A stretch of 64,000 nt of DNA from Mytilisepta virgata (GCA_028015205.1 CM051517.1:45209135-45273134), one strand, 5' to 3'; shown: positions 39,201 to 48,955, counted from the stretch's first letter. Notes: generated from the letters alone by a model not told the origin. A program made the numbers and translations.

Positions 39201-39769
39201 TCCCGTTGAAGTTTATAATACGGAATCCAGGGTGTTTACAAGTACATTTATATGATATGAAAATACAAGGATATGGGTTAAGTAAATATCAGTAAGGATA
39301 CTAAATGGTAGCGGAAACAAATATGTCAAAAGTAACCACAAAGCAAATATAAAAAAGAACTCCATACAATAAACATAGAACAGTTAATACATGTATGTAG
39401 CAGACAGCCAGTGATCATGAAAATACAGTCTTTTCTTGGAGCAGCCACAATTTGAATGTGGCGAGGAAAAGCATGCGTATGTCTTTAACCGAAAACCATT
39501 AAATTTGGTAGCTAAAAATGTTTGACGAAACTACAGACAGGGAGAAACAGTAAAAATCTGAATGTATATAATTGCATCTTTTTACATTTTGTGTAACTTT
39601 ATCTTGCTTGAACATACTTGTTTTTCTTGTTTTAGGAACGGTTGCTAATGGAACAAAATTTCCAGTAGTACATATTAACCATAAGTCAATATCTGGAGCA
39701 ACACAAATTTTTGGATCACTTATTTTAGTTCTTAGCGAATGTTTTCTTGTTATCTACCACTTAGAATAG
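9115..39769 (+). CDS. Dpr-like two-Ig GPI-anchored cell-surface protein (7 exons)
   Basis: The coding exons are 9115-9205, 16914-17038, 27383-27593, 28159-28182, 31685-31990, 38369-38392 and 39636-39769, giving 915 nt and 304 residues without a break. Residues 1 to about 36 form a signal peptide. Ig1 (about 45-142) has C63 and C125, core W75 and a YYEC motif, plus the LTVGKFVY and WNLII stretches typical of Dpr and lachesin first domains. Residues 143-150 are a charged linker. Ig2 (about 151-249) has C170 and C231, W184 and a YLC motif. A second linker (253-260) leads to a hydrophobic tail at about 283-301, ending HLE with no cytoplasmic tail, as in GPI-anchored proteins. N-glycosylation sequons occur at N45, N50, N153, N158, N171, N187 and N265. 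Family members mediate neuronal recognition and adhesion at the cell surface; that role here is inferred. Introns are phase 1 except intron 2 (phase 0, inside Ig1). Lachesins and IgLONs have three Ig domains, so two argues for the Dpr type. Confidence 0.87.
9641..9800 (+). repeat. Dispersed repeat fragment (retroelement tail family)
   Basis: The segment matches the reverse complement of about 42303-42440. Shared blocks include TTGCTCTTCAA, the AGGCC(C/T)TGA block, AATCGACGAAATGTG and CACAAAATT-like sequence in the same order. In the other copy these follow the 3' tail of a Penelope-like element, so this is probably the distal end of the same family. Confidence 0.6.
12151..12168 (+). repeat. 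Poly-G run (18 nt) in intron 1
   Basis: Eighteen consecutive G followed by TACCCC. Such runs are length-unstable and prone to sequencing error. Confidence 0.95.
16914..17038 (+). CDS. Ig gene exon 2: first half of Ig1
   Basis: The exon starts after TTCTATTTTAG and is 125 nt long. It completes C31 and encodes residues 32-72, including two N-glycosylation sequons (N45, N50) and the first Ig1 cysteine in TLKCSV. It ends LGPSK and joins exon 3 in phase 0 to give the B-to-C strand motif K-VIWKR. The donor needed for this join is the weak GTTGGT at 17039. A better-looking GTAAGG lies five bases earlier (17034), but using it would shift the frame to an early stop in exon 3. Confidence 0.83.
17592..17729. 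repeat. Fold-back (hairpin) element
   Basis: Left arm 17592-17648 and right arm 17662-17729 are imperfect inverted repeats. The inner 12 bp (GACATATTACCC and its complement) match perfectly, and AATATTAGGGTCT recurs at the outer ends. The loop is about 13 nt. There is no coding capacity, so it is MITE-like. Confidence 0.78.
19033..19410. repeat. Dispersed repeat with hairpin, copy A
   Basis: The segment aligns by eye with 36896-37190 and 37766-37850. Shared blocks include TTCTCCTATTCTTGACGTG, TTTAATCGGTGGGAT, AAACTAGAGAAGT and GGTGGAGAAATTCCATAACT. Its 3' part (19245-19399) folds back on itself around GTTAAATT..AATTATCTCG with a short loop. Copy B carries extra sequence in the loop. Confidence 0.75.
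19763..19801 (+). repeat. AGAT microsatellite
   Basis: About nine AGAT units, interrupted once by AGAG. A polymorphic marker candidate with no coding role. Confidence 0.95.
22860..24020 (+). pseudogene. Transposase-like multi-copy ORF relic
   Basis: Three plus-strand frame fragments read in sequence. The first (22878-23216) is acidic and Asn/Gln-rich and contains a 39-bp minisatellite encoding EQVEQNIQNEK. The second (23233-23421) has a basic RKRKRQPEKEKQNIRKRKRQ segment. The third (about 23440-23760) has an ERCDICE motif and later an RFDMQ motif. A last piece near 23850-23930 (KDLKDMLKFMPVDD, then a stop, then KYFEIVFKDNK) also reads as protein. The basic region followed by a CD-x-C motif and an FD(L/M)Q motif resembles a widespread multi-copy invertebrate protein that I take to be transposon-derived. 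Stops and frameshifts make it a pseudogene. The family assignment is uncertain. Confidence 0.45.
23091..23250 (+). repeat. 39-bp minisatellite, about 4 copies
   Basis: The AATGAACAAGTTGAACAAAA unit starts at 23091, 23130, 23168 and 23212. Spacings of 39, 38 and 44 show indels that break the open frame between copies 2 and 4. It lies inside the relic ORF. Confidence 0.8.
25493..26019 (+). repeat. Three tandem copies of a 175-bp unit
   Basis: Copies start at about 25496, 25671 and 25846. By eye they are identical across the GTTTGGGTTTCG to CGTCATTGTTAAA span. The identity points to a recent triplication, or to an assembly artefact, within intron 2. Confidence 0.95.
27383..27593 (+). CDS. Ig gene exon 3: second half of Ig1
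   Basis: The exon follows TTTATCACAG and starts in phase 0 with VIWKR. It encodes residues 73-142: the Dpr-like LTVGKFVYVSN stretch, DEWNLII, and the KHAGYYECQIS motif with the second Ig1 cysteine C125. It ends YVQLNVI plus one base at a strong GTGAGT donor. It is 211 nt long. The spacing between C63 and C125 is normal for a V-type Ig domain. Confidence 0.9.
27594..28158 (+). other. Ig gene intron 3
   Basis: A 565-bp phase-1 intron (GTGAGT to TTTTTTCAG), AT-rich, with nothing else recognised. Confidence 0.8.
28159..28182 (+). CDS. Ig gene exon 4: 24-nt linker microexon
   Basis: The microexon lies between TTTTTTCAG and GTGAGT. It completes D143 and encodes E144-R150 (EPGHDRR) plus one base. 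Both flanking introns are phase 1, so inclusion or skipping keeps the frame. It lengthens the linker between the two Ig domains by eight residues. Confidence 0.72.
28709..28857. repeat. Fold-back (hairpin) element
   Basis: A left arm from 28709 (ACAATACAAAGTCAATGTCGG, then ATATAAAATTTATTTGGGC) pairs with a right arm ending at 28857. Only a few mismatches occur in the first 43 nt, and a looser inner stem pairs GGAGAAAAGG with CCTTTTCTC. It has no ORF and is MITE-like. Confidence 0.82.
29261..29326 (+). CDS. Possible alternative 66-nt cassette exon of the Ig gene
   Basis: A good pyrimidine tract and TTGTTCAG precede 66 open nt that end at a GTAAGC donor. Read in phase 1 from exon 4 it gives 22 residues starting YKFELIYAPRDND and ending DDDYCSS. 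It is itself phase 1-1, so it could be inserted between exons 4 and 5 without breaking the frame. The charged content resembles the exon 4 linker. It overlaps the start of an inverted duplication whose other copy lacks the donor. No transcript data support it, and chance is possible. Confidence 0.28.
29280..29520 (+). repeat. Inverted duplication, left arm
   Basis: The arm matches the reverse complement of 30084-30318 over about 240 bp, roughly 70-80% by eye. Shared blocks include GATTACTGCAG, CGATTTTA, AATTATATATTGC and ACATGTGGGTGTC. Both copies encode short similar peptides (MWVSET and a terminal LSE followed by a stop). Confidence 0.72.
29532..29800 (+). mobile_element. tRNA-derived SINE
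   Basis: A head of about 95 nt resembles a Leu/Ser-type tRNA, with an A-box-like TGGCCGAGTGG and a B-box-like GAGTTCGAATC. The conserved central part contains TCTCCGGGTACTCCGG, which resembles the core of the Meta-type SINEs. The tail reads CGGCGTTAAACCCC followed by AAAC repeats. The element is flanked by perfect 10- to 11-bp duplications ((C)AATTATTATT, 29521-29531 and 29800-29810), which shows L1- or RTE-like target-primed insertion. The two RNA polymerase III promoter boxes look intact. Confidence 0.88.
30084..30318 (-). repeat. Inverted duplication, right arm
   Basis: Counterpart of 29280-29520. The position of the left-arm GTAAGC donor reads ATACGC here. The SINE sits between the arms, immediately beside the left arm. 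Confidence 0.72.
30650..31120 (+). repeat. Direct repeat, about 163-bp period, 2.5 copies
   Basis: Starts TTAGTCCCCTACCG. CCGG-CTTT blocks recur at 30732, 30897 and 31058, each followed by GATCTTATTTTTGGTATGTG-like and GCTGATCGGATTATT blocks. It is a degenerate dispersed repeat of a style I associate with mollusc genomes. Confidence 0.7.
31121..31245 (+). mobile_element. Probable LINE 3' end fragment
   Basis: The sequence CTGCCCCTTGTGGGC is followed by GCAATAAAGTA and a short TTG repeat tail. This arrangement resembles the 3' end of a non-LTR retrotransposon. No coding part is present. Confidence 0.38.
31685..31990 (+). CDS. Ig gene exon 5: complete second Ig domain
   Basis: The exon follows AACATCTTAG and ends at a strong GTAAGT donor. 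It is 306 nt long and phase 1 on both sides, as is typical for a whole Ig-domain exon. It encodes residues 151-252: AVRLTCNVS with C170, HIRWFLNGT with W184, RIVTYQRSDVFS, and NVGKYLCQA with C231. Sequons fall at N153, N158, N171 and N187. The open frame extends upstream of the acceptor to 31552, but that part is not Ig-like and I exclude it. Confidence 0.9.
35461..36867. mobile_element. Non-autonomous DNA element with ~110-bp inverted ends
   Basis: The left end 35461-35570 is an inverted match to the right end 36761-36867. The outer 23 bp match at 21 positions (TCTGTATTCCA..AAGGCC), and the inner CACACAAAACTAA and TTAATCCG(A/T)GGT blocks also match. The 1.2 kb between them has no long frame. 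I cannot find a clear target-site duplication. It is best explained as a non-autonomous transposon, or else an inverted duplication. Confidence 0.6.
36896..37850. repeat. Dispersed repeat copy B with long-armed fold-back
   Basis: Positions 36896-37111 match copy A (19033-19244). Then inverted arms 37112-37236 and 37719-37845 (about 125 bp, with blocks GATCAAAAGTT and GGATAAAAAACTTAATTC) enclose a loop of about 480 bp that includes an 18-G run at 37251-37268. Copy A lacks most of this loop. Confidence 0.75.
38161..38262. repeat. Fold-back (hairpin) element
   Basis: Left arm 38161-38197 (GTCGGATTTATCAAATC..GTTAAATTATCGA) and right arm 38224-38262 pair with a few mismatches around a 26-nt loop. 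It shares the 'boundary plus GTTAAATTATC' style of the other hairpins. Confidence 0.78.
38369..38392 (+). CDS. Ig gene exon 6: 24-nt linker microexon
   Basis: Lies between TTTTTCCAG and a GTATGC donor. It completes I253 and encodes D254-R260 (DSKQSKR) plus one base. Phase 1 on both sides and 24 nt long, like exon 4. It extends the membrane-proximal stalk between Ig2 and the GPI signal. Skipping it would keep the frame. Confidence 0.66.
38393..39635 (+). other. Ig gene intron 6
   Basis: A 1.2-kb phase-1 intron (GTATGC to TTTTAG) that contains a minus-strand retroelement-tail fragment (38455-38745) with a 15-G run at 38524-38538. Confidence 0.72.
38455..38745 (-). mobile_element. Retroelement-tail fragment, 54960-type
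   Basis: The reverse complement matches 54975-55090 over TTGTCCTTTCCTCA, TTTGACATGGGCAGCATGG, AGGAAGCAGAGACT and the CTTCCGG(T/A)GCACCTGAGTC block. It encodes the peptide piece VLQEAETTYSSGAPES in one frame. It belongs to the same broad family as the 42303, 47270, 49420 and 52290 copies. Confidence 0.6.
39636..39769 (+). CDS. Ig gene exon 7: GPI-anchor signal and stop
   Basis: The exon follows CTTGTTTTAG and joins exon 6 in phase 1 to encode G261 to E304, ending in TAG at 39767-39769. It holds a sequon (N265-G-T) and a small-residue stretch SISGA that could hold the omega site. A hydrophobic segment follows (FGSLILVLSECFLVIY), with only three residues after it. This pattern indicates a GPI anchor rather than a transmembrane protein with a cytoplasmic tail. 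Confidence 0.85.
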
Positions 39770-42302
39770 AAAAAAGGTTGGTTTTATATCAAAGATAGAT
39801 TATTTATTAAAAATATACAATTGTATTACAACCAGTCACTTTTTGAAGAAACGATTGTACAAATGTAACAACGTACAAAATGTATCATTTAAAATATCAA
39901 TAATAATAAGGATATGAAATTAGAAAACAAAGTTAAAAGGTGATGAATATAATTTGTGTACGAAGAATACATCGTGCTTGATGAATAGAGGAATCTGATT
40001 GTTTCCTTTTATAATAGAATGCCGATCATTAAATAATGTAAAACAAATACAGGTACAAAAATATATGCCCGACATTAGCAAATAATTCTGCTCAAGCCGG
40101 TACTGTGGAGCATTTTGTAGTGTTGTCGTGGCAGATTATCTGTCTAAAGAAGTCCTCACTGTGATTATAATATGACGAACAGCAATAAAATCGAATTTAT
40201 ATTAACTTTTGTCAGCTGCAAACAGGCAGTTTGTGCCTATCTATATTTTTCTAGTTTCCTGTTTGTTGTAAGTATAAACCTTCTCTATAACCATATACGT
40301 ATTTGTTATAAACTTACCGTAATTTTACTTAAGAATATATATACAATAATATTAAAATCAACATATAGTTTTAAAATTTAAACCGTATACTAGTATTTCA
40401 ATCTTTACTTTACTTTTATATTACTGTAATATATGTTTATTCTATTACAGTGGGTAATTAATGCGACTAACAAACATGCATTTTACAGTCGGGTAAATTA
40501 GGCAGCAATAGATACTTATCTTTTATATATTCATCAAATGCTGATCACTTATCACGTTAGAGGTAAACTTTAAATTTATGAATTTTAATATTATAATATA
40601 TGTTAAACGCGTATAGTACATGCACATAAATTTGTCACTAAGAGACCCAATGCCGATGGGAAACTAATGTTTTCGTACCTACACGTCTATTATCGACCAT
40701 TAAGAAAAAACATTACTTTCTTACTTCACTTCTCCTGTATTAAAATGAGATTAGGGACAAATTTTGATGAGACGACAACCCAGAAAGAATTGGAAAAGGC
40801 CGAGATTGCTTTATATAAAATGAATAAGTGCAACAATACGTTCGATAGTTGAGCTGGATGAAACACACCGAAAGCTCATGACCGTCTAATGTCAAGAAAT
40901 AATTAATATGGAAATCAAAGGATACGATATAATTGTCAGTGAGCCAGCATTCTATGGTCTTCAAGGAAGAGGTGCAGTCTAGACTACAAGACAAGCAGTG
41001 CTAATCAAAAGACATTCATTTCCTGCATTGTACAAAACATCATTACATGTGGCATATGAGCATTATACTAAATCTCTGCTGGATTTTTTGTTTAGATCGG
41101 TTGATTGCGAGGTTATTTCAACGCCGTGTAATTTCTTTTACACTAATGTAGGTTTTAGCATTCCTTTAGTATTAATTTTGAATACATGTAAGTTCTAAAT
41201 TGTACATTGAGCGTCTTAAAGGATGTCAGCAACATTAAAATACGAGGAATTACACATTCACATTTTTTAACGTGTAAATCAAGTTAGATTATTTATTTTA
41301 AACGCTTAATTCGATATACGAAGGTAATAAAAGGATGTGGGTGTTGATGTACACACGAAACTTACTCATATAACGTTATCTTAATGTTCTGTTTCCGTTT
41401 CAGATCATCATGTACAACAATTTCCAGGAATGCATTACGAATTTACATGTAAATTAAAGTTCATATAATTTCTACAGTTCAGTATTTTCCTATCATAAAA
41501 GTTTAGTGGTCTTACATTGTATCGTCAGTAGGAAGATTTCATATCGTATTTTCTTTGTATTGGGTTAAAATGATACACAAGGTCCTAAAGGATACACACA
41601 TGGAATTGTGTACATGTATGTAAGATTTTAGTTGGTGGTTTCCGAAAAAAAAATTGTCTGACATTTTAAATTTGTTGTCATTAAAGAACAGATTATTCTA
41701 CATTTTCTTGTCTGGATTCCATAACTGATACATGTGTTGATATTCCGGAATTGTTAGCATTTCCAGCTTTTTTAGCAGTTATTTATTTTCAAATCTAATG
41801 GATACAAAATTGTATAAATCGGGATATTTAGGTTTCATTTGCGTCTTATGTTTATATAAAGTTTATATACATGTATGATTGTTAATTACATGTTGTTTAT
41901 TTGATCATAACATGCGTATATTTTGTGAAATTCTGGTCAATAAAGAATCAACATGAACTTAACAGAGGAGGTCAACAATAAAACACAATCCAATGAACAA
42001 CATAATCAATCACCTTTGTAATAATTTCATTACATAATGCAAAATATCAATTCAACATAGAGTCAAGATACTGGTAGTCTTACTTGGTAGAGGCACTCAG
42101 CATTGATGTTAATCCGTTTACGGAGAATAAACGGATTACATTTCTAAAGAAAGATGATTCACCACAAGGACATCATAATATCCACTGTTTCAGTTTTCAG
42201 TCTTTTGTACATTTGTGTAGTTTGAATTATATTATTATCGTTCCCTTTGAATTGCTTTAATCTTTAATAATGTTTCCTAATTTATCTTTGGCCAGTTATG
42301 GT
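39770..42302. other. 3' flank of the Ig gene, no gene seen
   Basis: AT-rich, including the probable 3' UTR. Short frames at 40172-40381 and 40667-40852 show no recognisable domain or codon pattern. I see no repeat that I can name. Confidence 0.4.
39806..39811 (+). terminator. Candidate poly(A) signal of the Ig gene
   Basis: ATTAAA lies 37 nt after the stop codon. A canonical AATAAA is present at 40184-40189, and either could be used. Confidence 0.3.
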
Positions 42303-42745
42303 AATTTTTTTATACTAATTTTGGTGCACAGAATGTACACATTTCGTCGATTAACGATATATGAGTTATGCTCAGGGCCTAAAATCTATAATCCAAAACA
42401 TTGAAGAGCAAAATGCCAAAATCACCAAAAGGTTACTATCATCAAATTGCATATATTGGAAAGTAGTTAAAAAAAGGACAAATATACCTAAGGAGCAATC
42501 AAAAAAACGTAATCCATTGGACAGACAAACCCGGGAAGACAAATGAACAACCACAAGTACAACAAATAAACACAGAAAACTAAAAAACGATGAACAACAC
42601 GAACTCCTATAAAAACTTATCCAGGTGCTCCGGAAGGGTAAGCAGTTCCTGCTCCGTATACGGCACCCGTCGTGAAGTTCAACGAAGTCAATCCTGGGGA
42701 AGTCATAAATCGGTGGAGGCACATGAAAGGTTCTCATATAGAATT
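42303..42745 (-). mobile_element. Penelope-like element 3' tail fragment, minus strand
   Basis: The reverse complement begins with the FMCLHRFMT-type end of the coding region and continues CTTCCGGAGCACCTG, TAGGAGTTCGTGTTGTTCAT, TTCCCGGGTTTGTCTGTCC and TTGCTCCTTAGGTATATTTG. It ends in the block also found at 9641-9800. It is the longest tail copy in the window and shows the order of the parts. Confidence 0.65.
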
Positions 42746-43799
42746 GTATATGTACTGAATTGTACCAATTTTGATGACCCTACACATAAAAAGGGGGTGT
42801 ATTATTATCAATACTTACAGAAATACCAAAGGAAGATTAAATTGAAGTTTCATTATACTTTAATGTTTCCCGATTGTTATCCAGTGCAAGTGTAAGTGGG
42901 ATTACCAATTTAACTGTCAATACCAATATTCTTAATCAGACAGCCAATACGGTATCTTTTGCAGACAAAAAGGATATTTGAGGAAATTTTTTTGTCAGCT
43001 AGTACATTGTACAATGACATAATCATGATAATGGCGATGTAGGTAGAACATTGCTTTAGGAACCTGGGAGTTGTTAACAATAGTGACAGTTTTAGAACTG
43101 ACAGACATTCTAATTATATACAAGGTGCCGAATGTGAGCAAGAAACGATGACGACAAAGAAAGAAACTTGTAATTTCTATGAAGAAATTTTCGTGTTCAC
43201 TAATTATACGTCTATCCGTCATTTTTCTCTATCCAGATGATGTGATCGTTTTCGAAATTCGTTTTGGAAATTAAATGAAATGTTGCATATCAAAACAGTT
43301 TCTGACGTTGTTCAGGTTAATATTGCATACACGTATAGATATACTTTAGGTTGCATATATTTAATATTTGGTATCCACGGAGAGTTTTTAGTCTTGGTAT
43401 GTCTGCTGCATTTAACTTGTTGAAAACTGTTTTTGAGTTTATAAACTACCAATTTTTGACAACAGTTTACTCTTCACCAAAACGATAAACTAACACTCAA
43501 TAACGTTTGCTAGTTAACTCTCCCAAACTAAGTGGGAGACTTATAGGTTTTGATTTGCGATTTTTATCGAACATTTTTTTTTATTCCTCTCCGATTTGGT
43601 TCGTTCGAGTTCTCAATAACCGTCATAGATATTGATCTGAGATGATGAAAGATTAATGTTTCTAGATGTGCCTAATACTATTCATTTTTTGATGGGGATC
43701 ACTGAGACGTATAGTGAGGAGTTCAAAGAGACTAGGGGTTTACTGTAGGACCCTATGGGAATTTTTTTTTTTCATCGAAAAACTCTACGAGAGTGACCA
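42746..43799. other. Spacer, nothing recognised
   Basis: AT-rich, with only short open frames, none protein-like. Confidence 0.35.
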
Positions 43800-44670
43800 A
43801 TAAGCATCTCATATCATATATTTTATTATATACCGTGGCTACACCTATTAAATGACATATACTTCGTTCCTCTGGGGGGGGGGGGCATCCCCACCCCCCA
43901 AAGTCAATAATTTTGAAAAATTTCATATGCCATTAAAATCCATAGCTTTAAATCATATTTTTTATTATTCTCCGTAACAAGACGCATTAAATGACATGCC
44001 GCATTCTTTCAGTACGGTGATCCTCACCCCCATAAATCAATAATGTCCAATTATCTCATAAACCGTTAAAATCCCCACCCCTAAAACCATGTATTTTCTT
44101 ATTCCCCATGGTAAGATTCACCAAATTACACATAACTCGCTTGCCCAGGGGGTAAACACCACTCCATCAAATCAATAATGTTCAATTATCTCATATATCG
44201 TTAAAACCCCCACCCCTAAACCATATTTTTTCTTATTCCCCATGGTAAGACGCACCAAATGACATATACCTCGCTTCCCCAAGGTACAAATGTAAGAAGC
44301 AACAAATGACATATACCTAGCTTCCCCAGGGGGTATCACCACTACCATAAAATCAATAATGTTCAATTATCTCATAAACCGTTAATATCCCTACACCTAA
44401 ACTATACGTTTTCTTATTCCCCTGGTAAGACGCACCAAATAACACATACCTCGCTTCCCCAGGCGGTTATCATCACCTTATTTATCCATCCCCTCGAATC
44501 ATTAGTCTTTAATTTTCTCTTAAAGCATTGAAATCCCTGCCCCGAAATCATATAGTTTCTTTTTCCCTATGATAAGATAAACAAATTAATAAAAACCTAA
44601 CACCTCCATCAAAGGGTGGGGGGAGTCATCCTTGCCTCTCAAAACCAATAATTTTTAATTATTCCAAAAT
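43800..44670 (+). repeat. Degenerate tandem array, about 134-bp unit, 6-7 copies
   Basis: TTCTTATTCCCCATGGTAAGACGCA-type blocks recur near 43831, 43967, 44101, 44235, 44416 and 44560. They alternate with TCAATAATGTTCAATTATCTCATA and CCCCACCCCTAAA blocks. One unit has an extra duplicated 46-bp piece (CAAATGACATATACCT) near 44281-44320. A 12-G run occurs at 43874-43885. Confidence 0.82.
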
Positions 44671-45429
44671 CCGTAAAAATGTTTATCCCTATTGGAACCA
44701 AACTTGACAGAAATGGTTCATAGGTGATTTCACTGTATGTTTGAAGTATTGAAAATCAGCTTTTGGAATAAAATATCCAGATAGATCTATTGTAGTCTTT
44801 GTAATAGTTAAATATACGAACATACTTTAAATCTAGTAAAAGTGCTATTGCACTTTTCTGAACATGGAATAATTATCAGTCGTTCTGTTGCCAATACTAA
44901 TATTTGATCAGGTCAACAAAACCCTGTACTTATCAATGGATTGATAATATTTTTTGCTTTACATTCCAAAATATGTCGGACATATGATATGATAAATAAA
45001 AGTACAAATAACTTTAGATTACAGACACATTCGTTTAAGAGCAGCTTTAGTTATTAATATAGTATCCTAAATATGAAAACGGGATTTTGATGATTGCAAC
45101 ATATTGCATCATCCTGGGATGTCAAGTCTTAGGTTAAAAAAAACATCTGGATAATAAAAGGAGAATGGATGTAAGGATTCGTAATAAATTATATGAATCA
45201 ATGAGACAACATCCTGTAGGACTTATTAAAAATGACTAATTATATCTATGGGTTTTCGTGTGGTCTTCAACGGCCGATCACAAAGAAAGCACTCAAAGAG
45301 CCAGGAAACACTTGTCCTTAATGTTCAACTAAAGTATCCACAAATCAAAAATAAACACAGATTTCCATAAAATAAATATACTCAAACAAAAGATAACAAC
45401 TAGAAATCTACTGTCGGAATCGGAATCTG

Positions 45430-46195
45430 CCACCCACTCAAATTATCGGGACAATTACCAAAATTCAAAAATCTAAAACCTTATTGCCCATTTACATGTT
45501 ATGCAATCATCCTATGAAAAAAATTAATCACTAAATCCAATGAAAAAAATCTAAATTCTGAGACCTTATTGCACATCTAACATGTATAAATATGCTTTAT
45601 GACAATACTGTATAGAAATAAACGGCATAAATTGAAAAAAATAAATAGGAGTTTACGTCACAAGCTTAATTTGACAGTTTTCGAAATTCGACCCCTTCGT
45701 ATTCGAACTATTTTAGAAAATTAAAATTATAAAACCTTATTGGGCATCTACATATGGCTCATGACAATACTGTATAGAAATTTAATGTATAAATTGAAAA
45801 ATAAAAGAGGGGTTTACGTCAGAAGCTTAAATTGACAATTTTCGAAATTCCTCAATTCTGGGCCCCATATTTTAAAACATTAAAATTCTAAAACCTGCAT
45901 ATTGTGCATGACAATACTGTATAGAAATGAAATGCATTAATTGACAAATGAAAGACGAGCTTGAATTCACATTTTTTTAAGTTCGACTCCTTTGAGCCCC
46001 AAGTTGAGAAAATCAAAATCTAAAACCTTATTGCGCATTTACAGGTACTATGCAACCATTTTACATGTAGGAATTAATTTCTAAACGCATAAGTGAAGGA
46101 GGAGTTGATTTCACAAGAAATCTTGACTGACGGTGCGGGGGACGGACCGAGACAATGGCAATATCCCCGAACTTTTTTCGAAAGTACAGGGATAA
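45430..46195 (+). repeat. Degenerate tandem array, about 150-160 bp unit
   Basis: GACAATACTGTATAGAAAT recurs at 45601, 45763 and 45910 together with AAAACCTTATTG and TTTTCGAAATTCGA blocks. The array ends in GACGGTGCGGGGGACGGACC, then CCCCGAACTTTTTTCGAAAG, a G-rich end typical of a dispersed invertebrate repeat. Confidence 0.7.
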
Positions 46196-47215
<1,020 letters not shown>

Positions 47216-47269
47216 GAGATATTTCAAAACGTGAAAGGATACATTTTTTTTTTATTTCTTAGGTTAAAA

Positions 47270-47500
47270 TATGCAACCATGGCACAACATTATTTAGAAA
47301 AGAAACTGCTTACCCTTCTGGAGCACCTGAGTTAACTCGTGGTTTTTATAGGAGTTCGTGTTGTTCATTGTTTTTTACTTTTCATTGTTTATTTGTTGTG
47401 CTTGTGGTTGTTCATTTGTGTTCCCGGGTTTGTCTGTCTAATGGATTGCCTTGTTTGGTTTTCTCCTTATCTTTAGGTCTTTCGTACAGTGTAACGTTAA
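47270..47500 (+). mobile_element. Penelope-like element 3' tail fragment, plus strand
   Basis: Contains CTGGAGCACCTGAGTTAACTC, TAGGAGTTCGTGTTGTTCAT, TTCCCGGGTTTGTCTGTCTA and an ATGGATTGC block, in the order of the other tail copies. Confidence 0.62.
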
Positions 47501-48889
47501 ACATGAGGTAATCTAACTTCTGTGACAATTTTAGCCGTCATTCCCGTTATGCATACACCTAGTCGAACTATAAAGTTTGGAACCTACATGTATGATACCT
47601 TATGGAGCGAGATACTATAGTTTCTTACTCAAAGGACAATCATCCGTGATTTTCAGCATTCAAACCCCACAAAGAAATGAATTCAATATAGAATTTAGCT
47701 ACATATGAAAAAATTGTAAAAATGGCAATACATATAGTAAAGTAAAGAAATATAAACCCTTTTCCCTAGTCGTAGTTTTGTTATTTTTCTGACAATGAAA
47801 ATTCTGGACTGGATTACATGTAAGGCATTAGCCATATATCCGTTTTCTGTTTTATCGAGAATCAGTGACTGTCACCGCCTTGTAGAAACACCCATACATA
47901 TAAATAATTCGCGTTGCTAATATTTTTTCTTTCTTTCGGCCCTATATATTACGACTATTGATTGGTCCTTCAGTATTTCTTACTATAAAATTTCTATTTA
48001 CCAGAAAACCTCAAGTTAATTTGTCAATCAAAAAACGCCAGAGTATTCAAAATGTGTTAAAAGTCTTTAACAACGGAGGTATATGATATTTGATGTAATA
48101 TCCCATTGATATTTTCTTTAATATATTTGCCTAAGTTCAGGCGAAGCCGTATTGACAAAATTCCACTATTCTTTTCATTGGGTTGATTTATTATCCTGGA
48201 AATATTATCAAAATACCGCTTAAAATATTTTTTGTCCATTTATCTGTCCCGTATTATTAATCATAGCTACACTAGAGACACTACACGATTTTTTACTTAA
48301 TCATTTCTCTTGTTACATAATGCAACTTGTAGTTTTGGATTCAAAACCGAGAGAGATTTTCTTAGCATACAGGATCATTTTTAATTCAACTACACTCAAT
48401 CATCCAGTACGTCCGGACCAGCCATTCTTTTATATTAAATAAACTGACGTACGGGGTAAACCGAACCCGAACTGTCATTTTTAATTATCTAAAAACTGAT
48501 GTGAAATAATTTTTATTTATCTTACTAGGTTTATAAAACTTACCAATTTACAACTGAAAAGTATCCTAAATGTGGAATCAGCTGATCACAAGAAGAATAA
48601 TTACTATCTTTAGCAATATATTTTAGTGTTGTTAATGATATTTTAGGTGACTATGTAAAGGAAAATTCAGCCAAGTAGTCTATCAAATTATTTTAAAATA
48701 CGATTATACTCATCAATAATGTCAAGTGATGATATATTGTATCAAATTAACGAATTATAAATGAGATGATGTAAAATATTTCAGCAAGTGTTATTTTACA
48801 GAGAAGTGTAATATGAAGTCTATCCTAACAACATAAAAAAATAGCAAAACATTGTGTAATATATACATGCATATCACTTTTCACTTGTA

Positions 48890-48955
48890 TTGATTGATTG
48901 ATTGTTGTTTAACGCCGTGCTGGCGGTATTGCAGCCAATATCACGGCGATTTTTC
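48890..48955 (-). mobile_element. SINE/LINE 3' tail fragment, minus strand
   Basis: The reverse complement reads ATATTGGCTGCAATACCGCC, then CACGGCGTTAAACAACAATCAATCAATCA, a SINE-like 3' end with a tetranucleotide tail. The GGCGTTAAAC part is shared with the SINE tail at 29770-29800. Confidence 0.55.

Noticed and set aside
40172..40381. Hydrophobic 69-codon frame after the Ig gene
   Set aside because: The hydrophobic residues follow from T-rich composition. It lies in the probable 3' UTR or flank.
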